DNA of 64,000 nucleotides from NCBI RefSeq assembly GCF_900143215.1, contig NZ_FRDM01000002.1, forward strand, positions 186,001 through 250,000, read 5' to 3'. How positions within the stretch are numbered: position 1 is the stretch's first letter; every line of letters begins with the position of its first letter. Under the pieces are notes generated by a model. It saw nothing but the letters and a program-made list of their open reading frames with translations. It was not told where the DNA came from and made no database searches. The translations under genes were made by a program, and so were the position numbers. Positions 8,417 through 16,763 of the stretch are shown one piece after another. The stretch comes from Geodermatophilus obscurus. Lineage in GTDB: Bacteria > Actinomycetota > Actinomycetes > Mycobacteriales > Geodermatophilaceae.

Positions 8417-8445
8417 TTGACAGGTCCTTTCACCTGAATAAGTTG
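8417..8445 (+). promoter_or_regulatory. Promoter-like element before the formamidase operon
   Basis: TTGACA at 8417-8422 is followed after 16-17 bases by TAAGTT/AAGTTG, a weak -10. An inverted repeat CAGGT-cctttc-ACCTG (8421-8436) overlaps the spacer and could be an operator. The 75-bp gap after the sensor gene is unusually AT-rich for this window. Confidence 0.4.
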
Positions 8446-8468
8446 CAGCTGAATGGAACGGAGGAGCC

Positions 8469-8798
8469 ATGGCCACGTACGTGTTCCGGTGCCCCGACTG
8501 CTCGGTGTTCGAGGTGGTGGTCCCGATGTCCTCGGTGCGCCCCACGCATCCCTGCCCGACGTGCGCGGGGGAGTCCAGCCGGGTGTGGACCGCACCCGCC
8601 CTGGCGACGACGCCCGCCGCACTGCACCGCGCCGTGTCGACCGCCGACGCGAGCGCGGAGGCGCCGCAGGTGGTCCGGTCGATCCCCGCCGGCCGGCCCC
8701 GGCCGCGGAGCCGCCGGTGGAGTCCTGCCGCCGGTGCCGCCCCCGTCAACGCGGCGCACCGCCCCGCGGGCCCGCACCCCTCGCTGCCGCGCTGGTGA
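8469..8798 (+). CDS. fmdB: FmdB-family zinc ribbon protein
   Basis: 109 residues. The N-terminal 45 are a zinc ribbon of the FmdB type: YVFRCPDCSVFEVVVPMSS then HPCPTCAGESSRVWTAP, with two CxxC knuckles. The remaining Arg/Ala/Pro-rich tail looks disordered. FmdB was first described as a regulator of formamidase in Methylophilus, and here it sits before amiS and fmdA. ATG follows a GGAGG site. Regulatory role is inferred from family and context. Confidence 0.85.
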   Translation: MATYVFRCPDCSVFEVVVPMSSVRPTHPCPTCAGESSRVWTAPALATTPAALHRAVSTADASAEAPQVVRSIPAGRPRPRSRRWSPAAGAAPVNAAHRPAGPHPSLPRW

Positions 8799-8801
8799 CC
8801 C

Positions 8802-9443
8802 GTGGGCGCCGTCGGCCTGCTCTACGTCGGTGCCGTGCTGGTGGTCAACGGCTTCATGCTGCTGGGGCACGTGAGCCCGGCCAGTGCCGCACCGCTGAAC
8901 CTCTTCGTCGGCGCGCTCCAGGTGGTCACGCCGACCTACCTCATCATCGCCGCGAACGGCGACACGGCGCAGATCGCGCTCGCCGCCGGGCTCTACTACT
9001 TCGGCTTCACCTACCTGTGGGTGGGGATCAACGGCATCACCGGCTGGCCGGGCGAGGGGCTCGGCTGGTTCTCCCTGGTCGTGGCCGCCGCCGCCGTGGG
9101 TTTCGCCGTCCACTCCTGGTTGGCGGTCGGTGACCGGACCTTCGCCGTCATCTGGCTGCTGTGGGCGGTCCTGTGGTTCGGCTTCTTCCTGCTGCTGGCC
9201 CGGCACAAGGACCACCTCACCGGCGCGGTCGGCGTCCTGGCGCTGGGCGAGGGGCTGCTCACCGCCGCCGTCCCGGCCTTCCTGATCATCACCGGCTGGT
9301 GGAGCGAGTCGCTCACCACGGCCCTCGTCGTCGCCGCCCTCGGGGTGCTGCTGCTCGCCGCCAGCGCTCCACTCGGCCGGACCCTGTCCGCCCCCGCCTC
9401 CCCGGCCCCCACCCAGCCCGGTGCCGCACCGGGCGCCCAGTGA
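8802..9443 (+). CDS. AmiS/UreI family amide/urea channel
   Basis: 213-residue integral membrane protein with six predicted segments, matching the AmiS/UreI family that lets short amides or urea cross the membrane. Family features include the first helix LLYVGAVLVVNGFMLLG, FGFTYLWVGINGITG and the last long helix before a Pro/Ala tail. The GTG start lies three bases after the fmdB stop codon, so the two are likely coupled. It should deliver formamide to the enzyme encoded next. Confidence 0.9.
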   Translation: MGAVGLLYVGAVLVVNGFMLLGHVSPASAAPLNLFVGALQVVTPTYLIIAANGDTAQIALAAGLYYFGFTYLWVGINGITGWPGEGLGWFSLVVAAAAVGFAVHSWLAVGDRTFAVIWLLWAVLWFGFFLLLARHKDHLTGAVGVLALGEGLLTAAVPAFLIITGWWSESLTTALVVAALGVLLLAASAPLGRTLSAPASPAPTQPGAAPGAQ

Positions 9444-9455
9444 GAGGAAACCGCC

Positions 9456-10703
9456 ATGCCCGAGGTCGTGTTCAGCGTCGACCAGAGCAGGTCCATGCGG
9501 GACCAGGCCGTCCCCGGTCACAACCGCTGGCACCCGGACATCCCGCCGGCGGTCACCGTCCGGCCGGGCCAGGACATCCGGGTGGAGTGCAAGGAGTGGA
9601 CCGACGGCCAGATCGGCAACAACGACTCGTCCAACGACGTCCGGGACGTCGACCTCTCCCACGCCCACATGCTCTCCGGGCCGATCGCGGTGGAGGGGGC
9701 CGAGCCGGGTGACCTGCTGGTCGTCGACATCCTCGACCTCGGCCCGGTGCCCCAGGCGCAAGGCCCCAACTGCGGGGAGGGGTGGGGGTACTCGGGCATC
9801 TTCGCCAAGGTCAACGGCGGCGGCTTCCTCACCGACTACTACCCGGACGCCTACAAGGCCATCTGGGACTTCCGCGGCCAGAAGTGCACGTCCCGCCACG
9901 TCCCGGGGGTCGAGTACACGGGCATCACCCACCCCGGGCTGTTCGGGACGGCGCCGTCGGCGGACCTGCTGGCCCGCTGGAACGCCCGGGAACGCGCCCT
10001 GATCGCCACCGACCCCGACCGGGTGCCGCCCCTCGGGCTGCCGCCGCTGCCCGACAACGTGCTGGGCGGCACGGCCACCGGTGACCTGCTCGAGGCGATC
10101 GGGCGGGACGGCGCCCGGACCGTGCCGGCGCGGGAGAACGGCGGCAACCACGACATCAAGAACTTCACCCGCGGCAGCCGGGTCTTCTACCCGGTGTACG
10201 TCGACGGCGCGCTGCTCTCCGGAGGGGACCTGCACTTCAGCCAGGGCGACGGCGAGATCAACTTCTGCGGCGCCATCGAGATGGGCGGCTTCATCGACTT
10301 CCACGTCGACCTCATCAAGGGCGGCATGGAGACCTACGGCGTCACCACCAACCCGATCTTCATGCCGGGCCGGGTGGAGCCGCGGTACTCCGAGTTCCTC
10401 ACGTTCATCGGCGTCTCGGTCGACCACCGCGACGACACGAACGTGTACATGGACGCGACGCTGGCCTACCGCAACGCCTGCCTCAACGCCATCCGCTACC
10501 TGGAGAAGTGGGGCTACACCGGCGAGCAGGCCTATCTGATCCTGGGCACCTCGCCGATCGAGGGCCGCATCGGCGGTGTGGTCGACATCCCCAACGCCTG
10601 CTGCTCGGTCTTCCTGCCGACGGAGATCTTCGACGAGGACATCCGGCCCGGCGGCCAGGGCCCGCAGCGCAGGGACCGCGGGCAGGTCTGCGTCACGTCC
10701 TGA
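9456..10703 (+). CDS. fmdA: Formamidase
   Basis: 415-residue FmdA/acetamidase-family enzyme that hydrolyses formamide to formate and ammonia in the cytoplasm. Family landmarks are MPEVVFSVDQSRSM and WHPDIPPAVTVRPGQ at the start, NDSSNDVRDVDLSHAHMLSG and PNCGEGWGYSGIF. The core has GGDLHFSQGDGEINFCGAIE. The C-terminus carries PNACCSVFLPTEIFDEDI. Length is normal. It is the last gene of the fmdB-amiS-fmdA unit, 12 bp after amiS, with GAGAGGAAA as ribosome site. Confidence 0.95.
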   Translation: MPEVVFSVDQSRSMRDQAVPGHNRWHPDIPPAVTVRPGQDIRVECKEWTDGQIGNNDSSNDVRDVDLSHAHMLSGPIAVEGAEPGDLLVVDILDLGPVPQAQGPNCGEGWGYSGIFAKVNGGGFLTDYYPDAYKAIWDFRGQKCTSRHVPGVEYTGITHPGLFGTAPSADLLARWNARERALIATDPDRVPPLGLPPLPDNVLGGTATGDLLEAIGRDGARTVPARENGGNHDIKNFTRGSRVFYPVYVDGALLSGGDLHFSQGDGEINFCGAIEMGGFIDFHVDLIKGGMETYGVTTNPIFMPGRVEPRYSEFLTFIGVSVDHRDDTNVYMDATLAYRNACLNAIRYLEKWGYTGEQAYLILGTSPIEGRIGGVVDIPNACCSVFLPTEIFDEDIRPGGQGPQRRDRGQVCVTS

Positions 10704-10718
10704 CCGGCATCCCGGCCC

Positions 10719-10748
10719 GGCGCGGGCGGACGCCGGTCCGCCCGCGCC
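10719..10748 (+). terminator. Terminator hairpin after fmdA
   Basis: A perfect 13-bp inverted repeat GGCGCGGGCGGAC-gccg-GTCCGCCCGCGCC begins 15 bases after the fmdA stop codon. No T-run. Confidence 0.7.
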
Positions 10749-11246
10749 GCTGCGTGCCCCCCGGGCCCGGCCGGCCCGGCGGTGTCCCGCACTCGCCCTC
10801 GGGGTCTCCACCGCCTCCTGACCGCCGGTCCGGCCGCAGGGCCGCACCCGCCGTCGTCCCGACCGGCGTCCTCGTCGTCGGACCGGCCTGCGGCGCGGTG
10901 TCCGCGCTGGTGCCGGCTGCGCTGGCCGGCGGACCGGGTCGGGGCCGCGCCTTCCCGGCGGTCCGCCGCCGGGTGCCCACCGCGTGGGGGTGGCACCGCT
11001 CCGCGCCGGGAGGGCGACCGGCGCCGGCGGTGGGCAGCCCGGGCCGCTGCCGCTCGCCGTTCCGCCCCCCGCGCTGTCCGTCCTCCTCCGCCGGGGCCCC
11101 CTACACCCCCGGCCGACGATCCGGCGGGTGGGCGACGCGTGTCACCTCCCGAAAACGGGGCCGCTGATTGTCACAGCTCGATAACGCCGTTACGGTCGAC
11201 GGGTCCGTTCGGTCGTTCCGCCTCCCATCGGGAGGCCCGAGCGGGC
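10749..11246. other. Intergenic region without a convincing gene
   Basis: About 500 bases with no ORF that has both a ribosome site and recognisable protein features; the open frames here are Pro/Arg/Gly-rich shadows. Near 11165-11200 the base composition drops, with attgtcaca and the palindrome TAACG-c-CGTTA (11182-11192). This is probably the promoter region of the riboswitch transcript that starts just downstream. Confidence 0.5.
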
Positions 11247-11378
11247 GCCGCCGAGTCGCCCTCCGGGGCGAGCCGGGGACCCACCGCAGAACTGGGGTGA
11301 ATCCCGCTCCTGGACGCACGTCCAGGGGCAGGTAGGGCTGCTTCCCGCCCGAACCCGTCAGCTAACCCGGTAGGCGGC
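11247..11378 (+). promoter_or_regulatory. c-di-AMP riboswitch (ydaO-yuaA), copy 2
   Basis: A near-consensus ydaO-yuaA aptamer of about 132 bases. It has GGGGACCCACC (11275-11285), GGGGTGAATCCCG (11294-11306), a variable hairpin CCTGGACGCACGTCCAGG, the block CCCGAACCCGTCAGCTAACC (11348-11367), and a closing helix GCCGCC (11247-11252) / GGCGGC (11373-11378). It precedes a paralogue of the riboswitch-controlled LysM protein at 2861. Confidence 0.93.
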
Positions 11379-11404
11379 CGTCGGAAGAAACGGAGAGCCG
11401 CCGC

Positions 11405-11470
11405 ATGGCGTGCCCCTGCCCTGCTGCACCACCCCGCCGGCTCCGGATCCCGGTGCGCCCGCGCACCTGA
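11405..11470 (+). CDS. Possible 21-codon leader peptide after the riboswitch
   Basis: ATG at 11405 has a good GGAG site (11392-11395) and opens a 21-residue frame, MACPCPAAPPRRLRIPVRPR then T and TGA. It begins 27 bases after the aptamer, close to the spacing at which the coding sequence starts after copy 1. It is out of frame with the main gene at 11670. It may be a leader peptide or the remnant of an older gene start. No product is demonstrated. Confidence 0.3.
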   Translation: MACPCPAAPPRRLRIPVRPRT

Positions 11471-11669
11471 CCGCACGCGGCCGTCCGCAGCGGACGCCGC
11501 CCGTGGGCCCACCGACCCGAGCACCCGCGCTCGACCGGCTTCCCGCCGCTTCCCCGGTGCGCCCGCCCGGCGCTCGTCGCACGGCCGCAGTCGCCGCCGC
11601 CCGCAGACCCCCGCAGACCCGCGCGCCCTCGGGGCGCCGCTGCGCCCACACCCCGGAGAACGCGAACCC

Positions 11670-12596
11670 ATGGCCCGCCGCACCACCACCTCTGGCCGTC
11701 CCACCTCTGGCCGCCCCACCTCTGGCCACCCCACCTCTGGCCGCCTCACCTCTGGCCGCTCTGCCCGCGCGCGCCGCCGTCCCGCCCTGTACCTGGGCGC
11801 GGCCACCGCCGGCGCCGTCCTGGCCGGTGTCGTCGTCGGCACCGAGCCGGCCGCGCAGGCCGAGGCCGCGCCGTCGGAGACCGTCAGCGTCGCCCGGGAG
11901 CTCGGGCTGAGCGCCCGGTCCGGCCCGGTCGACGTCACCTCGGAGCTGCAGCCGCTGCAGGACCTCGCCGCCACCCGCAGCACCCGCGCGGCCGCCGAGA
12001 CCGCGGCCCAGCAGGCCCAGGCCGCCGCCGACCAGGCGGTGCTCGACCGGCAGCAGGCCGAGGCCGAGGCGGCCGCCAAGGCGAAGGCCGAGGCCGAGGC
12101 CGCCGCGAAGGCGGCCGCCGAGGCCGCGGCTGCCTCCGCCGCCGCTGGCAGCCGGGCCACCCCGGCGCAGGCCGGTGCGGCCGCTCCCGCGGCCGCCGCG
12201 CCCCGGGCTGCCTCCGCTGCCGCGGCCGGCACGGTCGCCTCGATCAAGAACTCCGCGGGCTCCGTCGCCGGCGTGGTGCAGGCCGCCGCCAACGCCGTCG
12301 TCCGCAACGTGCCCGGCGCCGACTCGATCACCCTGGGCGGCACCCGCCCCAGCGCCGCCGACCCGGGCGGCCACCCCTCGGGCCTGGCGCTGGACTACAT
12401 GGTCGGCTCCGACGCCGCCCTCGGGGACGCGATCGTCGAGTACCACATCGCCCACTGGGACGAGCTGGGCGTCGACTACATCATCTGGCAGCAGCGGATG
12501 CTGTCCTCGCCGAACGGCTCCTGGAAGGCGATGGCGGACCGCGGCGGCGCGACGGCCAACCACATGGACCACCCGCACGTGAACTACCGGGGCTGA
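11670..12596 (+). CDS. Secreted coiled-coil protein with ARB_07466-like C-terminal domain
   Basis: 308 residues. A 31-residue basic/TSGR-repeat segment is followed by a hydrophobic export helix (ALYLGAATAGAVLAGVVVG, about 38-56) and an AQAEAAPSE cleavage-like site. Residues 95-160 form an Ala/Glu/Lys/Gln coiled coil, then an Ala-rich linker. The last 110 residues repeat the domain of the LysM protein at 2861: VPGADSITLGGTRPS, HPSGLALDYMVGSDAALGDA, ANHMDHPHVNYRG. LysM is replaced by the coiled coil. ATG has GGAG 11 bases upstream. The 5' leader from riboswitch to start is about 290 bases. Peptidoglycan-related role inferred. Confidence 0.88.
   Translation: MARRTTTSGRPTSGRPTSGHPTSGRLTSGRSARARRRPALYLGAATAGAVLAGVVVGTEPAAQAEAAPSETVSVARELGLSARSGPVDVTSELQPLQDLAATRSTRAAAETAAQQAQAAADQAVLDRQQAEAEAAAKAKAEAEAAAKAAAEAAAASAAAGSRATPAQAGAAAPAAAAPRAASAAAAGTVASIKNSAGSVAGVVQAAANAVVRNVPGADSITLGGTRPSAADPGGHPSGLALDYMVGSDAALGDAIVEYHIAHWDELGVDYIIWQQRMLSSPNGSWKAMADRGGATANHMDHPHVNYRG
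11688..11762 (+). repeat. Five 15-bp in-frame tandem repeats
   Basis: Five consecutive units of the form acc-tct-ggc-cgc-ccc encode TSGRP, TSGRP, TSGHP, TSGRL and TSGRS at the N-terminus, before the export helix. The third to fifth units differ by single bases. Copy number could vary between strains by slippage. Confidence 0.9.
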
Positions 12597-12636
12597 CCTG
12601 CGGTTGCCCGCCGCGCCGGCGGGGCAGGACGGCACG

Positions 12637-13269
12637 ATGGGCACCAGCTCTTCCCGTCCCGTCCCGCCGACCCTCGTCGACGCCAACCGGCTGTGGGTCG
12701 ACTCGCGCCTGCGCGCGCTGGTGCAGCGCCGCATCGAGGCACCCGCCCTGCTGCGGCTCGGCGGGCCGGTGCCCGGCGGCCGCGTCCTGGAGCTCGGCAC
12801 CGGCCGCCGGGGCACCGGGCTGCGCCTGGCGCTGGAGCTGTTCGGTGCCGGGCACGCCGACGGCGTCGAGCGGTTCGACGACAGCGTCGCGGCGTGCCGG
12901 GAGGCGGTGCGCGACCTGACCGGGCGGGTCGACGTGCAGCGCGGCGAGGCGACGGCGCTGACCGCGCACGACGCGGCCTACGACGCGGTGTTCGGCTACC
13001 ACGTCCTGCACCACGCCGACGCCTGGCGGGACGTCGTCCGGGAGGCGGCACGGGTGCTCCGCCCGGGCGGGCGCCTCTACTCCTGCGAGATGACGGCGCG
13101 CATCGTCGACAGCCGCCCGCTGCGGGCGGTGTCCCGCCACCCCGCCGACGGCGACCGCCCGACCCCGGACGGTCTGGCGGCCGCCTGCGTGGCCGCGGGG
13201 CTCACCGTGGCCGCCCAGGAGACCCGGCTCGCCGGCTGCTGGACGGCGCTCGTCGCCACCCGACCCTGA
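12637..13269 (+). CDS. SAM-dependent methyltransferase, class I
   Basis: 210 residues. The SAM-binding motif I is RVLELGTGRRGTGLRLA near residue 51. Asp/Glu motif II is DGVERFDD and motif III-IV lies in YDAVFGYHVLHHADAW, followed by REAARVLRPGGRLYSCEM. It is a class I methyltransferase of the Methyltransf_11/25 type with unknown acceptor. The ATG at 12637 has AGGA seven bases upstream; an earlier in-frame TTG is less likely. Confidence 0.85.
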   Translation: MGTSSSRPVPPTLVDANRLWVDSRLRALVQRRIEAPALLRLGGPVPGGRVLELGTGRRGTGLRLALELFGAGHADGVERFDDSVAACREAVRDLTGRVDVQRGEATALTAHDAAYDAVFGYHVLHHADAWRDVVREAARVLRPGGRLYSCEMTARIVDSRPLRAVSRHPADGDRPTPDGLAAACVAAGLTVAAQETRLAGCWTALVATRP

Positions 13270-13294
13270 GGGCGCACCGCGCGGGCCACCCCGG

Positions 13295-14887
13295 TCACCC
13301 GGCCAGGTCCGCGTACGTCGTCCGGAGCTCGCGCTTGAGGATCTTGCCGCTGGCGTTCTTGGGCAGGCCGTCGGCGACGGCCACGTACCTCGGCGTCTTG
13401 TAGCCGGCCAGCCGCTCCCGGCAGAACCGGACCAGCTCCTCGGGGTCGACCGTCTGCCCCGCCCGCGGGACGACGACCGCGGCGACGGCCTCGATCCACC
13501 TCGGGTGCGGAATGCTGAAGACGGCGGTCTCCGCGACGGCGGGGTGCTGGTAGAGGACCTCCTCGACCTCGCGGCTGGCGACGTTCTCCCCGCCGGTCTT
13601 GATCACGTCCTTCTTGCGGTCGACGACGGTGATGTAGCCGTCCTCGTCCATCACGCCCAGGTCGCCGCTGTGGAACCAGCCGTTGCGGAACGCCTCCGCC
13701 GTCTTCTCCGGGTCGTTCCAGTAGCCGGCCGTGGCGTGCGGGCTGCGGTGCACGATCTCGCCCTCGACGCCGGGGCCCACCGGATCGTCGGCCTCGTCGA
13801 CGATCCGGGTCTCGCTGTTGATCACCGCCGTGCCGGCCGACCCGGGCTTGCGCAGCTGGTCCTCGGGGGAGAGCACGAGGGCGAGCGCGGACATCTCGGT
13901 CTGGCCGTAGAAGTTGAACAGCGCCATGTCGGGCAGCCGGCGGCGGAGCTCCTCGACGACGGCCACCGGCATGATCGACGCGCCGTAGTAGCCGGTGGCC
14001 AGCGACGACAGGTCGCGGCGGTCGAAATCGGTGGAGCGCAGCAGCCCGATCCACACCGTCGGCGGGCAGAACAGGCTGGTCACCCGCTCCCGCTCCACCG
14101 TCTCCAGCACGGTGGCCGGGTCCGGCCCGTCCAGGACGACGTTCGTCCCGCCCAGGTACAGGTTGGGCATCAGGAAGCAGTGCTGGGCGGCGACGTGGAA
14201 CAGCGGCAGCGCGTGCAGGGCGACGTCCCCGGCGGTGTAGCGGCCGTCGACGATGCAGCTGACGTACTGGCCGATCAGGCTGCGGCTGGTCATCATGACG
14301 CCCTTGGGCCGCGACTCGGTACCGCTGGTGTACATCAGCTGCAGCACGTCGTCGTCGGCGACCGGGACCTGCGGCGCGGTCGCGTCGTCGTGCGCGGCCC
14401 AGACCTCGAACGCCTCCCAGCCGCCGGGCAGGTCGCCGCCGTCGCCGCCCAGGACGCCCCGGACCCGGACCGCCGCCTCGCGCCCGGCCAGCTCCACGGC
14501 CTGCTGCGCCACCGGCAGCAGGGCCACCTCCGCCACCAGCCCGGTGGCCCCGGAGTGCTCGAGGATGTAGGCGACCTCGCCCGCCTGGAGCATGAAGTTG
14601 ACCGGCACCGCGATCGCGCCCAGGCGCGCGAGGGCGAAGGTGAGCACCACGTACCCGTCGTCGTTGTGCGACAGCAGCGCCACCCGGTCGCCCTGCGCCA
14701 CGCCGCGGACGGTGAGCGCGTTCGCGACCCGGTCGGCCGCGGTGTCGAGCTCGGCGTAGGTGTACGACCGGTCGCGGTAGCGCAGGGCGGTCCTGGCCGG
14801 CACCCGGGCCGCGGAGCGCCGCAGCAGGTCGCCGAGCGCGTGCCTGCGGGCCTGGGCGATCGTGCTGGTCAGCGTCTCGTCGAACAC
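13295..14887 (-). CDS. AMP-dependent acyl-CoA synthetase (fatty-acyl-CoA ligase)
   Basis: 530 residues, ANL superfamily. The P-loop is LMYTSGTESRPKGVMMT near residue 180, the A5 motif NFYGQTEMSALA, the A7/A8 region GWFHSGDLGVMDEDGYITVVDRKKDVIKTGGENV, and the catalytic Lys lies in LPKNASGKILKREL near the C-terminus. It activates a fatty or aromatic acid to its CoA thioester via an acyl-AMP. GTG 14887 has AGGAG upstream. It is divergent from another ligase gene at 15028, with a perfect palindrome between them. Confidence 0.92.
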   Translation of the reverse strand: MFDETLTSTIAQARRHALGDLLRRSAARVPARTALRYRDRSYTYAELDTAADRVANALTVRGVAQGDRVALLSHNDDGYVVLTFALARLGAIAVPVNFMLQAGEVAYILEHSGATGLVAEVALLPVAQQAVELAGREAAVRVRGVLGGDGGDLPGGWEAFEVWAAHDDATAPQVPVADDDVLQLMYTSGTESRPKGVMMTSRSLIGQYVSCIVDGRYTAGDVALHALPLFHVAAQHCFLMPNLYLGGTNVVLDGPDPATVLETVERERVTSLFCPPTVWIGLLRSTDFDRRDLSSLATGYYGASIMPVAVVEELRRRLPDMALFNFYGQTEMSALALVLSPEDQLRKPGSAGTAVINSETRIVDEADDPVGPGVEGEIVHRSPHATAGYWNDPEKTAEAFRNGWFHSGDLGVMDEDGYITVVDRKKDVIKTGGENVASREVEEVLYQHPAVAETAVFSIPHPRWIEAVAAVVVPRAGQTVDPEELVRFCRERLAGYKTPRYVAVADGLPKNASGKILKRELRTTYADLAG

Positions 14888-14950
14888 GTTCGTCTCCTGG
14901 GGCCCGGCCGTCCGTGGAGGGGTCCTAGAGTGACCCCGAGCACAATCTAT

Positions 14951-14962
14951 TCGGACGTCCGA
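14951..14962. promoter_or_regulatory. 12-bp palindrome between divergent ligase genes
   Basis: TCGGACGTCCGA is a perfect palindrome in the 140-bp gap between two divergent acyl-CoA ligase genes, next to the AT-rich stretch cacaatctat that could be a -10 for the minus strand. It is a candidate TetR/FadR-type operator controlling both genes. Confidence 0.5.
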
Positions 14963-15027
14963 CCATCCGGGAGCCACCGGCGACCGGGTGCCGGCCGGCG
15001 CGACGAGGCGCAGGAGAGGACACCCAG

Positions 15028-16731
15028 ATGGACGTCACGGAGGCCTACCGGGCGAGCCGGGACCAGCTGCTCGGGCTGCGCGGCCGGCATGAGCAGGCGG
15101 TCGCCGAGTTCCGCTGGCCGGAGCTCGGGGAGCGGTTCAACTGGGCGGTCGACTGGTTCGACGCCGTCGCCCGGGACAGCGACCGCCCCGCCCTGGTCCT
15201 GGTCGAGGAGGACGGGACGACGACGCGGCGCAGCTACGCGGAGGTGTCCCGCGCGTCGGACCGGCTGGCCGCGTGGCTCGCTGGCCGGGGTGTCGGGAAG
15301 GGCGATCCGGTCCTGCTCATGCTCGGCAACCAGGTCGAGCTGTGGGAGTCGATGCTCGCGGTGGCGAAGCTCGGAGCGGTGATCATGCCGACCACCACCG
15401 CGGCCGGCCCGGCCGACCTGGTCGACCGGATCACCCGCGGCGGGGCACGGCACGTCGTCTGCAACGCGGCCGACGTCGCGAGGTTCGCCGAGGTCCCCGG
15501 CGACTACACCCGGATCAGCGTCGGGCCGGCCGAGGGCTGGGCGGACCTGCACGCCGCCGCCGACCTCGAGCACGTCCCGGTCGAGCACCCGGGGACCGCG
15601 CCCGGCGACCCGCTGCTGCTGTACTTCACCTCCGGGACGACGTCCCGCCCGAAGCTGGTCGAGCACACCCAGGTCTCCTATCCGGTCGGGCACCTGTCGA
15701 CGGTGTACTGGCTGGGCCTGCAACCCGGTGACGTGCACCTCAACATCTCCTCGCCCGGGTGGGCCAAGCACGCCTGGTCCTGCTTCTTCGCGCCGTGGAT
15801 CGTCGAGGCGACCGCCCTCGTCCACAACTACCGGCGCTTCGACCCGGCCGCGCTGCTCACCCTCCTGCGCGAGCACGGCGTCACCTCTTTCTGCGCCCCG
15901 CCCACGGTGTGGCGGATGCTGATCAACGCCGACCTGTCCGGCGGTCCCGGCGCGCTCCGCGAGGTCATCGGTGCCGGCGAACCGCTCAACCCGGAGGTCA
16001 TCGAGCAGGTGCGGCGCGCCTGGGGGCTCACCATCCGCGACGGGTACGGCCAGACCGAGACCACCGCGCAGGTCGGCAACACGCCGGGGTCGGAGGTCAA
16101 GCCCGGGTCCATGGGCCGTCCGCTGCCCGGCGTGCCGGTGGTGCTGGTCGACCCGGTCACCGGCCGCCCGGTCGAGGGGCCGGGGGAGGGGGAGATCTGC
16201 CTGGACCTCGCGCAGCACCCGCTCCCGCTGATGACCGGCTACCAGGGCGACCCGGAGCGCGCCGCCGAGGCGACGGCCGGCGGGTACTACCACACCGGGG
16301 ACGTCGCGAGCGTCGACGCCGACGGCTACATCACCTACATCGGGCGCACCGACGACGTCTTCAAGGCCAGCGACTACAAGATCAGCCCGTTCGAGCTGGA
16401 GTCGGTGCTGATCGAGCACCCGGCGGTCGCCGAGGCGGCCGTCGTCCCGGCGCCGGACGCGCTGCGGCTGGCGGTGCCCAAGGCCTACGTCACGCTGGCC
16501 CCGGGGCACGAGTCGACCGGGGAGACGGCCCTGTCGGTGCTGCGGTACGCCCGTGAGCACCTCAACCCCTACCAGCGGGTGCGGCGCATCGAGTTCGCCG
16601 AGCTGCCCAAGACCATCTCGGGGAAGATCCGGCGGGTGGAGCTCCGCGCCCGCGAGGAGGAGCTCGCCACCGCCGATCCGCGCTCCGGTGTCGAGTGGCG
16701 GGACGACCAGTTCCCCGAGCTCAAGAGCTGA
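15028..16731 (+). CDS. AMP-dependent acyl-CoA synthetase, acetyl/medium-chain type
   Basis: 567 residues. The ANL motifs are YFTSGTTSRPKLVEHTQVSY (P-loop near 201), DGYGQTETTAQVGN, GGYYHTGDVASVDADGYI, YIGRTDDVFKASDYKISPFE and the catalytic lysine in LPKTISGKIRRVEL. The arrangement is that of medium-chain/acetyl-CoA synthetase-like enzymes. Start ATG follows GAGAGGA. The acyl-CoA dehydrogenase gene follows after 32 bp, suggesting activation then oxidation of a short or branched acid. Confidence 0.92.
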   Translation: MDVTEAYRASRDQLLGLRGRHEQAVAEFRWPELGERFNWAVDWFDAVARDSDRPALVLVEEDGTTTRRSYAEVSRASDRLAAWLAGRGVGKGDPVLLMLGNQVELWESMLAVAKLGAVIMPTTTAAGPADLVDRITRGGARHVVCNAADVARFAEVPGDYTRISVGPAEGWADLHAAADLEHVPVEHPGTAPGDPLLLYFTSGTTSRPKLVEHTQVSYPVGHLSTVYWLGLQPGDVHLNISSPGWAKHAWSCFFAPWIVEATALVHNYRRFDPAALLTLLREHGVTSFCAPPTVWRMLINADLSGGPGALREVIGAGEPLNPEVIEQVRRAWGLTIRDGYGQTETTAQVGNTPGSEVKPGSMGRPLPGVPVVLVDPVTGRPVEGPGEGEICLDLAQHPLPLMTGYQGDPERAAEATAGGYYHTGDVASVDADGYITYIGRTDDVFKASDYKISPFELESVLIEHPAVAEAAVVPAPDALRLAVPKAYVTLAPGHESTGETALSVLRYAREHLNPYQRVRRIEFAELPKTISGKIRRVELRAREEELATADPRSGVEWRDDQFPELKS

Positions 16732-16763
16732 CCTGCGCCCGTGCACTCCCTGGAGGAACTCCT

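Noticed and set aside
10508-11300. Several Pro/Arg-rich frames after fmdA
   Set aside because: No ribosome sites, conflicting frames, composition typical of antisense/shadow reading in GC-rich DNA.
12603-12626. Terminator hairpin tgcccgccg / cggcggggca
   Set aside because: The arms need a bulge to pair and overlap the leader of the methyltransferase gene; too weak to call.
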